Shown piece after piece: positions 1 to 6,271 of a stretch of DNA of 10,966 nt. The stretch is from contig QHYF01000195.1 in the NCBI GenBank assembly GCA_003224075.1, forward strand, positions 2,379 to 13,344, written 5' to 3'. This stretch comes from Acidobacteriota bacterium (GTDB taxonomy: Bacteria; Acidobacteriota; Terriglobia; Acidiferrales; UBA7541). The notes below the pieces were generated by a model that worked only from the letters and a program-made list of their open reading frames with translations, had not been told where the DNA came from and searched no databases. Every line of letters begins with the position of its first letter. Position 1 is the stretch's first letter. A program made the position numbers and the translations under genes.

Positions 1-653
1 GCGAACAGAGCGGGACGGCGCAATCGCTGACCCTGCGCCAGCCGATTGTGTGCAATCAGATCGCGGAGCGGGAGTGGGCCATCGACGGGACGCCGGCGGA
101 TTGCGTGATGGTGGCGCTGCACAAACTTTTGCCGGAAAAGCCGGACATGGTAATTTCCGGCATCAATCACGGGGCGAATCTCGGGGAGAATGTCTATTAC
201 TCGGGGACGGTGGGCGCGGCGCGCGAAGGCGCGCTGCATCACATTCCCTCAATGGCCATGTCGCTGTGCTCGAAAAAAGAAAAAGTAAAATTTGAAAATT
301 CGGCGCGCGTGGCGCGGGCTGCGGCGGAACTCATTTTGAAAGAAGGGCTGCCGGATCAAGTTTTGCTGAACGTGAATGTGCCGGAACCGTGGAGCGGCGA
401 AGTCAGATTCACGCGGCAGTCGAAAAAAATCACGCGCAACCAGCTTAGCGAGGGAAAAGATCCGCGCGGCCGCAGCTATTTCTGGCTGTTCGAGCAAAGA
501 ATCGATAAGGACGTGGAGCCGGATACGGATTACGCGGCAATTTTTTCGGGCGCGGTTTCCATCACGCCGCTGCACCTTGACCCCACGCACACACGATCGC
601 TCAATCACCTTTCCCATTGGGCCAAACCGATCGGCGCCGCGTTTCGCCGCTAA
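1..653 (+). CDS. surE: SurE 5'-nucleotidase / survival protein, 3' part
   Basis: SurE is a metal-dependent phosphatase that removes phosphate from nucleoside 5'-monophosphates and some short polyphosphates in the cytoplasm. The frame is open from base 3, so the gene begins outside the window and about 35 N-terminal residues are missing, including the Asp-Asp metal motif. What remains (216 codons) carries family marks in order: the QSGTAQSLTL segment with the metal-site Ser, the DGTPADCV segment, SGINHGANLG with the metal-binding Asn, YSGTVGAAREG, the LLNVNVP strand, DPRG, and the C-terminal PDTDYAA...SITPLH block. A GTG at 48 lies in mid-domain and is not the real start. The TAA at 651-653 overlaps the stop of the convergent Asp-box gene. 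Family assignment is very secure; physiological role is inferred from the family. Confidence 0.95.
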   Translation, partial: EQSGTAQSLTLRQPIVCNQIAEREWAIDGTPADCVMVALHKLLPEKPDMVISGINHGANLGENVYYSGTVGAAREGALHHIPSMAMSLCSKKEKVKFENSARVARAAAELILKEGLPDQVLLNVNVPEPWSGEVRFTRQSKKITRNQLSEGKDPRGRSYFWLFEQRIDKDVEPDTDYAAIFSGAVSITPLHLDPTHTRSLNHLSHWAKPIGAAFRR

Positions 654-3600
654 CGCGAAGAAACCGCCGCCGGGGCGATCAGCGGAATGTTGTTTTTCTG
701 CATGGCGTCGTTGAGGGCGGGGACATCTTTGGAAAGAACCTCGCGCCACTTGGCGAGCTGGGACTCGAGCTGGCGGTCGAGATCGGCGAAGACGCCGAGT
801 TCGGCTTCGGTGGGCTGGGCGTCGGCGCTGTCCACGGCGTTTTGCAGGTAGCCAAGCTTGCTGTTCAGCTTGGTGGGGTAGTTGAGCTCGTCCTCGCTCG
901 CTTTTGAATTCACCTGGATGAGTTCTTCTTCGATGGCGCTGATTTTCTTGCGCAAATCGGCGGAGGTCGAAACAGCCGGTTTCGATTGATCGTTCGACCC
1001 GAGGCGCTTTTCGAGTGCTTGAAGCTGCGTGCGGAGATCGCGGATCGCCAGGATGGCTTTGTTCATTTCGTCCTGGCGGTCGCGCATTTTGAGCATCAGG
1101 TCAAATTGCTTGCGCAAATCTTCGGCGGATGTTTTGATGCGGGGATCCATCTGCACTTCGAACGATGCGGTGAAGCTCTTGCCGGCGACGGTGAGCCGGG
1201 CTTGATACGCGCCCGGCAAAGCGAGCGGGCCGGTAGGTTCACCTTCGTCGTAGATGGCCGCGGGAATTTTCTTGGGAGATTCGTAGCGCAAGTTCCACGT
1301 GAATTGGTTCAGGCCCGCTTTCGCTGGAATGTGTTCGGCTTCCTCATCCCTTTCCCATTCTTCAGCAGGGCCTTCCTTTTTCTTTTCTTCGCTGGAAAAT
1401 GCGCGAATGACTTTGCCCTGCGCATCCAGCAATTCCAGTTTCGCCGGCTCCTTCGGCTCTTCCTTCAGGTAGTAGTAGAGGATCGCGCCGTCGGGCGGAT
1501 TCTCGCCGATGGCGTAGCGGCGCCGGCGCGCGTGACCCATGCGCGTGCGGACAGTTGTGCGAGGCGTGAAGAGATGAGCTTCTTCGGCGGCGATCCCGGC
1601 GCTGGCCTGGCGCAGTGGGCTGAGATCGTCAAGCGTCCAGAAGGCGCGGCCGTGCGTGGCGACAACCAAATCGTCACCGTGAATGATGAGGTCGTGCACC
1701 GGAGTGGTCGGCAGATTGAGCTGCAGAGCTTGCCAGTGCGAACCGTCATCGAAAGAAACCCAGACGCCGGTTTCAGTGCCAGCGTAGAGCAAGCCTTTGT
1801 GCTTGGGATCTTCACGCACGGCGTGGACGTAGGAGCCATCGGGCAGGCCGGTGGTGATTTGAGACCAGGTTTTGCCGAAGTCGGTGGTTTTGAAAACATA
1901 AGGCTTGAGACTGTCGAGTTTGTGCGCGTCGATGGCAGCGTAGGCGGTGCCTGCTTCGAACGGAGACGGTTCGATCAAGCTGATCATGGCCCACTCGGGA
2001 AAGCCTTTGGGAGTGACGTTGGCCCAGGTCTTTCCATCATCGCGGGTGAGCTGGATGAGGCCATCATCGGTGCCGACCCAGATCAAGCCCTTTTGCTTCG
2101 GCGATTCTGCGACGGTGAAAATCAGATCGTAGAACTCGATGCTGGCCTGGTCTTTGGTGATGGGGCCGCCGGAATCTTGCTGCTTGGATTTGTCGTTGCG
2201 GGTGAGGTCCGGGCTGATGGTTTGCCAGGAATGGCCGCCGTCGTTCGAACGGAAAAGGAATTGCGACGAATGATAAAGAACGTTGGGATCGTGGGGAGAA
2301 AACACGATGGGCATGGTCCAGGTGTAACGGTATTTCTGGACGGAAGCGTTTTCGCCGTCGGGATCGAGCGGCCATTGCTGAATGTTCTGCACCTGATTGG
2401 TGCGGCGGTCGAGGCGAGAGATGTAACCAAAGTAAGAGCCGGCATAAACGATGTGTGAATCGCGGGGGTCGACGGCCACGTAGCCGCTCTCGCCGCCGCC
2501 AACCGCATCCCAGTCGCCGCGATCGATGAAGCCGCGGTCGCTGGCGGTGGCGATGCCCACGGAAGAATTGTCCTGCTGCGTGCCGTAGACGCGATAGGGA
2601 AAATCGTTGTCCGCGGTGACGTGATAAAACTGCGCGGTTGGCTGATTCATCTGGGTGGACCAGTTCTTGCCGCCGTCGATGGAAATGGTGGCGCCGCCAT
2701 CGTTGCCGTTGATGAGGCGATTGGGATTCGCGGGGTCAATCCACAAACCGTGGTGGTCGCCGTGAGGCGCGGTGATGCGTTCGAAGGATTTGCCGCCGTC
2801 GGTGGAGCGGAATAAACCCGTGTTGGCAATGTAGACCTTGTTCGAATCCTTGGGGTCGGCCCAAACGTGGGTGAAATACCAGGCGCGCTGGCGGAAGCGG
2901 TGGTCATCGTTGACGAGAGACCAGTTGGTGCCGCCATCGTCGCTGCGGTAGAGACCGCCCTTTTTTGCTTCGATCAGCGCGTAGACAATATTCGAATCGG
3001 CGCCGGAAACGGCCACGCCGATTTTCCCGAGCGGGCCCTCGGGCATGCCGTTGCCTTCGACGCGTTTCCAAGTTGAACCGTCGTCGTTCGAACGGTAGAG
3101 CCCGTCTTTATCGCCACCGCTGCTGAGCGTCCACGGCGTGCGGTGGCCTTCCCACATCGCGGCGAAGAGGACGTGGGGATTCTGCGGATCAAACGTGATG
3201 TCAATGCCGCCGGTGCGGTCGTCGAGGTAGAGAACCTTTTCCCAAGTTTTGCCGCCATCGCGGGTGCGGAAAATGCCGCGCTCGGTGTTCGCGCCGTAGG
3301 CGTGACCTAGCGCAGCGACAAAGGCGACATCCGGATTCGTGGCGTGAATGATGACCTTGCCGATGTGGCGCGAATCTTTCAGTCCGACGTTGGTCCAGGT
3401 TTTGCCGCCGTCGTTCGAGCGATAGACGCCGTCGCCGAAGGAGATGTTGCCGCGGATGCAGGCTTCGCCGGTGCCAGCGTAAATCACGTTGGGGTCGGAA
3501 CCGGAGACGGCGATGCTGCCGATGGAAGAAGTACTCTGCTTATCGAAGAGAGGATCCCAAGTGACGCCGCCGTCGGTGGTTTTCCAGACGCCTCCGGCGA

Positions 3601-3817
3601 CCGCGCCGAAATAGTAGGTGTTCGGCTGACTGGACACACCAGTGACGGCGAGGACGCGGCCGCCACGGAAGGGGCCGATGAGGCGCCACTTCATGGCGCC
3701 GTAAATCTTGGGATCGATTTGGGGAGCATTCTGTTGGGCGTTGGCAAAGAGCGCGGCGAGGAGAATCAGGAAGCATACAATTAGGGCGGAACAAACGGAC
3801 CGGCGAAACATTCTCAC
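650..3817 (-). CDS. Secreted Asp-box (BNR/VPS10-like) beta-propeller protein
   Basis: A 1055-residue exported protein. Residues 1-29 form a signal peptide: basic MRMFRR, a hydrophobic core, then ANA-QQ as likely cleavage site. Eleven Asp-boxes (S/T-x-D-x-G-x-x-W/F) start near residues 80, 134, 185, 243, 292, 338, 379, 524, 591, 644 and 688. The gap at 387-523 suggests two propellers, about 45-400 and 400-735. Residues 770-890 look like a beta-sandwich and 897-1035 like a helical coiled coil (DLRKQFDLMLKMRDRQDEMNK and on). The fold is that of sortilin/VPS10 and BNR 'glycosyl hydrolase' proteins. I see no sialidase-type FRIP motif or catalytic set, so enzymatic activity is not supported; binding or scaffolding outside the cytoplasm is more likely. 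The start is GTG 3817-3815, with GGAGGT at 3827-3822 four bases upstream; an in-frame ATG follows two codons later. It lies 83 bases downstream of the damaged VWA gene on the same strand. Confidence 0.93.
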   Translation of the reverse strand: MRMFRRSVCSALIVCFLILLAALFANAQQNAPQIDPKIYGAMKWRLIGPFRGGRVLAVTGVSSQPNTYYFGAVAGGVWKTTDGGVTWDPLFDKQSTSSIGSIAVSGSDPNVIYAGTGEACIRGNISFGDGVYRSNDGGKTWTNVGLKDSRHIGKVIIHATNPDVAFVAALGHAYGANTERGIFRTRDGGKTWEKVLYLDDRTGGIDITFDPQNPHVLFAAMWEGHRTPWTLSSGGDKDGLYRSNDDGSTWKRVEGNGMPEGPLGKIGVAVSGADSNIVYALIEAKKGGLYRSDDGGTNWSLVNDDHRFRQRAWYFTHVWADPKDSNKVYIANTGLFRSTDGGKSFERITAPHGDHHGLWIDPANPNRLINGNDGGATISIDGGKNWSTQMNQPTAQFYHVTADNDFPYRVYGTQQDNSSVGIATASDRGFIDRGDWDAVGGGESGYVAVDPRDSHIVYAGSYFGYISRLDRRTNQVQNIQQWPLDPDGENASVQKYRYTWTMPIVFSPHDPNVLYHSSQFLFRSNDGGHSWQTISPDLTRNDKSKQQDSGGPITKDQASIEFYDLIFTVAESPKQKGLIWVGTDDGLIQLTRDDGKTWANVTPKGFPEWAMISLIEPSPFEAGTAYAAIDAHKLDSLKPYVFKTTDFGKTWSQITTGLPDGSYVHAVREDPKHKGLLYAGTETGVWVSFDDGSHWQALQLNLPTTPVHDLIIHGDDLVVATHGRAFWTLDDLSPLRQASAGIAAEEAHLFTPRTTVRTRMGHARRRRYAIGENPPDGAILYYYLKEEPKEPAKLELLDAQGKVIRAFSSEEKKKEGPAEEWERDEEAEHIPAKAGLNQFTWNLRYESPKKIPAAIYDEGEPTGPLALPGAYQARLTVAGKSFTASFEVQMDPRIKTSAEDLRKQFDLMLKMRDRQDEMNKAILAIRDLRTQLQALEKRLGSNDQSKPAVSTSADLRKKISAIEEELIQVNSKASEDELNYPTKLNSKLGYLQNAVDSADAQPTEAELGVFADLDRQLESQLAKWREVLSKDVPALNDAMQKNNIPLIAPAAVSSR

Positions 3818-3821
3818 AGAT

Positions 3822-3859
3822 ACCTCCGGAAATTAGGGCGCAGAACGCAAAATGGTATC
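3822..3859 (-). promoter_or_regulatory. Leader and ribosome-binding site of the Asp-box gene
   Basis: Reading on the minus strand from 3859, the leader has GATACCATTTTGCGTT, a short variable spacer and GGAGGT (3827-3822) four bases before the GTG start. Almost the same arrangement precedes the VWA gene at 4860-4824. TGATACCAT at 3860-3852 resembles an extended -10 element, with TTGGCG about 19 bases upstream as a poor -35. The ribosome-binding site is convincing; the promoter is only a possibility. Confidence 0.45.
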
Positions 3860-3900
3860 ACTGGTCACTCGAATGTCGCCAATGCACGTCTGACTCGCCG

Positions 3901-4200
3901 TTAATTCGTCGAAGAGGACAAAAGATAGCGTGGATAATTCAAGTGCAAACCCTGGATCTTCCCTTTTTGTTGATCCACGATTTCTAATCGTAATTGGCGT
4001 CGCTTCTGTAAAGGATCTGCAATTTTCAGACTCAGCTGATAATAAGCTTGCGTAAAGGTATAGGCAGCTTGGGCAGTAGACGCCAGTGTTTCTGGATCTA
4101 CACGTGCTCCAATGAAGGGTTGAGTTTCCTTCAGCGGGTTTATGACGTTGAATTCTATGCCCCCAGTCTCTTTTACGAATCCTGAGACATCGCTTACCCC
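3901..4200 (-). pseudogene. Detached C-terminal part of the VWFA-related gene
   Basis: On the minus strand, the frame beginning at 4200 (GGG GTA AGC) is open for about 99 codons to TAA at 3903-3901. It reads VSDVSGFVKETGGIEFN, then a segment ending AAYTFTQAYYQLSLKI, then basic and beta-rich sequence to LSSSTN. The SDxSxxxxETGG piece and the later YQLSL strand match the order seen in the second VWA protein at the right edge (SDLSRLAEETGAESYY, then NQYLLTF). There is no credible start codon or ribosome-binding site in this frame, so it is the severed tail of the upstream gene. The join is a -1 shift relative to the upstream frame at the GGGG run 4200-4197. With both frames repaired by one base each, the product would be about 306 residues. 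The segment is visibly AT-richer than the genes around it. Confidence 0.8.
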
Positions 4201-4865
4201 TTCAGTTGAGCCAGGACCGATGATTGGTCATCACGGAGTCGGGTAAAATCTGTTTTGTCAGCGTCACTGCGATCCCCGTCGGAAACAAGAATAATCGCAT
4301 CGCCGAATCTGAGTCCACCTTCTCTGCGGGCAAGAATCTCAGTTAGTGCTAGGCCGAGCATCGTCCTACCTTTGCCTGAGCTAGTCAGCGCTTCGATGTG
4401 CTTAACCAATGACTGAGAATCAGTCGTGAAAGGAACGTAGACTTCATCTTTCTCAGCAAAGGTATCCAAACCGATGGAATCGTCCCCTTTGCGCTGCTGA
4501 GAGAAGCGGATCGCGAAGTGCGCAACGTTTGACCAAGAAAGAGACTTGTAGTTTCCCATGCTTCCGCTAGTGTCAAGAAGCAGTAGGATGCGCCGTGGCG
4601 CATTGTCGAGTTCCATGCGCTGCACAGTCGCGGCCAGTCCCTTAATGACAATTTGCTCGCGCTGAATATCCCTAACAAACTTACCTCGTCGATCCTGTAC
4701 GCTGAGGATAAGAGTTTGGAGAGGATGATTGCTGTTCTGTGCATAGAGGGCCGAAACCAGAAGAAATAAGAATAAGCTGGCTGGCAGTGAATATACTTCT
4801 CGAAAGCAAGCGCTTTCACACGTACCTCCTGGATAAGAACAGAAAACGCAAAATCGTATCGCCAT
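4194..4865 (-). CDS. VWFA-related secreted protein, frame-disrupted (MIDAS half)
   Basis: This frame encodes the N-terminal and central part of a VWA-domain protein. The metal-ion-dependent adhesion site is visible and complete: DTSGS at residues 98-102, Thr168 in GKGRTMLG, and the SDGD segment at 195-198. VWA domains of this kind bind partner proteins outside the cytoplasm through a divalent metal. The hydrophobic segment LPASLFLFLLVSALYA (residues 27-42) is a signal peptide core. The ATG at 4865 has no ribosome-binding site. A strong GGAGGT at 4829-4824 lies four bases before a GTG at 4819, but that GTG is in another frame; one extra T in the TTT at 4805-4803 would give a neat signal peptide beginning MKALAFREVY. 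The 3' end is also broken: TAA at 4196-4194 stops the frame after LAQLKG, and the rest continues in another frame to 3901. Probably a pseudogene or two assembly errors; the domain call itself is secure. Confidence 0.8.
   Translation of the reverse strand: MAIRFCVFCSYPGGTCESACFREVYSLPASLFLFLLVSALYAQNSNHPLQTLILSVQDRRGKFVRDIQREQIVIKGLAATVQRMELDNAPRRILLLLDTSGSMGNYKSLSWSNVAHFAIRFSQQRKGDDSIGLDTFAEKDEVYVPFTTDSQSLVKHIEALTSSGKGRTMLGLALTEILARREGGLRFGDAIILVSDGDRSDADKTDFTRLRDDQSSVLAQLKG
4824..4860 (-). promoter_or_regulatory. Leader and ribosome-binding site of the VWA gene
   Basis: On the minus strand from 4860: GATACGATTTTGCGTT, a variable spacer, then GGAGGT (4829-4824) and, after ACGT, a GTG at 4819-4817. 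The first block differs at one of 16 positions from the block before the Asp-box gene, and the ribosome-binding site to GTG spacing is the same. This favours GTG 4819 over ATG 4865 as the ancestral start, so a frame lesion follows in the signal peptide. A weak -10-like TACGAT lies within the block; no good -35 is seen. Confidence 0.5.
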
Positions 4866-4924
4866 AGCGCGCTAGACGGAAGAGTTTTTCGCCGGGAAAG
4901 GGATTGCGATAGGATGCTCCAGCC

Positions 4925-6079
4925 ATGGGCGGGCAGAGAGCATACGACGTCGCGGTCATCGGAGCGGGCGTTTTCGGCGCGTGGACGGCGTGGCATCTGG
5001 CGCGGCGCAAGCAGCGGGTGCTGTTAGTGGATGCCTACGGGCCGGCCAATGCGCGCGCGAGTTCCGGAGGCGAGTCGCGCATCATTCGAATGGGCTACGG
5101 CGCGGATGAACTGTACACGCGCTGGGCGCAGCGTTCGCTGGCGCAATGGAAGGAGCTTTTTGCAGCGACGAAACAGCCGCTCTTTCTCGAGACCGGAGTG
5201 CTGTGGTTAGCGGGGGACGACGACACGCGATTGCGCCAGACGAGCGCGACCTTGAAGCGGTGCAACGTGGCGCACGAAGAACTGGATGCGGCGAAGCTCG
5301 AGAAGCGCTATCCGCAAATCGGGCTCGATGGCGTCAAGTGGGGGCTCTTTGAGCCGAATAGCGGCGTTTTGATGGCGCGCCGAGGCGTGGCCACAGTCGT
5401 AGAAGACGCGGTCCGGCTTGGCGCGGAGTACCGCTGCGCGCAAGCGGTCAATCCCACAGAAGCGGGTCGTGTGGAACATATCGGCACGCGCAATGGCGAG
5501 CGCATTCCCGCGCGGCAATTCGTTTTTGCCTGCGGCCCATGGCTGGGCAAAGTTTTTCCGGACGTTCTCGGTTCGCGAATTTTTCCATCGCGGCAAGAAG
5601 TTCTGTTTTTTGGCATACCCGGAGGCGATGTGAGATTCGCTCCTCCTGCGCTTCCGACGTGGTTATTCCAAGAGGACGAAGTCTATGGAATGCCGGATAT
5701 TGAGAGCCGGGGGTTGAAGATGGCGTTTGACAGGCATGGGGAGCGCGTAGACCCAGACACGCAGTCGAGAATCGTCTCACCGGCAATGGCAGAAGCAGCG
5801 AGAAAGTATGTGGCGCGGCGATTCCCTGCGCTGCGCGATGCGCCGATCGTGGAGACGAGGGTTTGCCAGTATGAGAACACCTCGAACGGGGATTTCCTGA
5901 TCGACCGGCATCCGGAAATGGAAAACGTATGGTTTGCGGGGGGCGGCTCGGGGCATGGTTACAAGCACGGGCCGGCGGCCGGCGAGTACGTCGCCGGGCA
6001 GTTGCTCGATGGAGCGCGGGCGGAGCCGCGTTTTTCGCTGGACACGAAGGCGACAACGCAGAACCGCGCGGTTTTCTGA
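4925..6079 (+). CDS. FAD-dependent amine oxidase, sarcosine oxidase / N-methyltryptophan oxidase family
   Basis: A 384-residue flavoenzyme, the usual length for monomeric sarcosine oxidase. It should oxidise the C-N bond of a secondary amino acid, using oxygen and releasing hydrogen peroxide. Residues 8-38 are the Rossmann start (DVAVIGAGVFGAWTAWHL, with GxGxxG at 13-18, ending in LLVDA). GGESRIIRMGY at 48-58 holds the conserved arginines. Cys314 in RVCQYENTSNGDFLIDRHP matches the cysteine that carries covalent FAD; Lys265 in GLKMAF matches the oxygen-activating lysine; Tyr254 and Lys347 in GSGHGYK are also retained. At the position of the sarcosine-binding His269 there is Asp269, so the substrate may not be sarcosine. 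The start is ATG 4925 with AGGA at 4911-4914, ten bases away. It is divergent from the VWA gene. Family is secure; substrate is unknown, so solA or soxA is not assigned. Confidence 0.92.
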   Translation: MGGQRAYDVAVIGAGVFGAWTAWHLARRKQRVLLVDAYGPANARASSGGESRIIRMGYGADELYTRWAQRSLAQWKELFAATKQPLFLETGVLWLAGDDDTRLRQTSATLKRCNVAHEELDAAKLEKRYPQIGLDGVKWGLFEPNSGVLMARRGVATVVEDAVRLGAEYRCAQAVNPTEAGRVEHIGTRNGERIPARQFVFACGPWLGKVFPDVLGSRIFPSRQEVLFFGIPGGDVRFAPPALPTWLFQEDEVYGMPDIESRGLKMAFDRHGERVDPDTQSRIVSPAMAEAARKYVARRFPALRDAPIVETRVCQYENTSNGDFLIDRHPEMENVWFAGGGSGHGYKHGPAAGEYVAGQLLDGARAEPRFSLDTKATTQNRAVF

Positions 6080-6106
6080 GCTCGCGAGAAGGAGAGTGCA
6101 TTCGAT

Positions 6107-6271
6107 TTGAATCTGTGGACGGAAACCAGCCGGGCGAAAATGAAGGCGGGATTCGCGGACTCCATCCGAGAGGAGTATCCGGAATTCACAGCGCGGCTGC
6201 GCGAAAACGCGAAAGAATTAACGAGCCGGCTCGAACGGTTCAGGCCTTCGGGATACGACGGCGGGGATTGA
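6107..6271 (+). CDS. Possible small charged helical protein (54 aa)
   Basis: This short frame starts at TTG 6107 (ATG 6140 is an alternative giving 43 residues) and ends at TGA 6269-6271. GAGAAGGAGAG at 6086-6096 could serve as ribosome-binding site, rather far from TTG. The product is rich in charged residues, with a predicted amphipathic helix (FADSIREEYPEFTARLREN and on, then AKELTSRLERF) and a short tail ending SGYDGGD. I do not recognise the family. It shares the frame of the amine oxidase, 27 bases after its stop, and its last 32 bases overlap the 3' end of the convergent diguanylate cyclase gene. Third codon positions are GC-rich, as in real genes of this window. It could equally be untranslated sequence. 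Confidence 0.4.
   Translation: MNLWTETSRAKMKAGFADSIREEYPEFTARLRENAKELTSRLERFRPSGYDGGD

Noticed and set aside
986..2458. A 490-codon open frame on the plus strand.
   Set aside because: It lies wholly antisense to the Asp-box gene, whose protein has a signal peptide and eleven clear repeats. The plus translation has no recognisable domain and results from GC-rich codon structure.
650..3817. Sialidase or other glycosidase activity for the Asp-box protein.
   Set aside because: Asp-boxes alone do not show activity. I see no FRIP motif and no convincing catalytic Arg, Tyr and Asp set.
4194..4208. Programmed -1 ribosomal frameshift in the VWA gene at CTGAAGGGGTAA.
   Set aside because: There is no X-XXY-YYZ heptamer: the lysine codon would re-pair poorly. 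A core strand also appears to be missing at the join, which points to a deletion.
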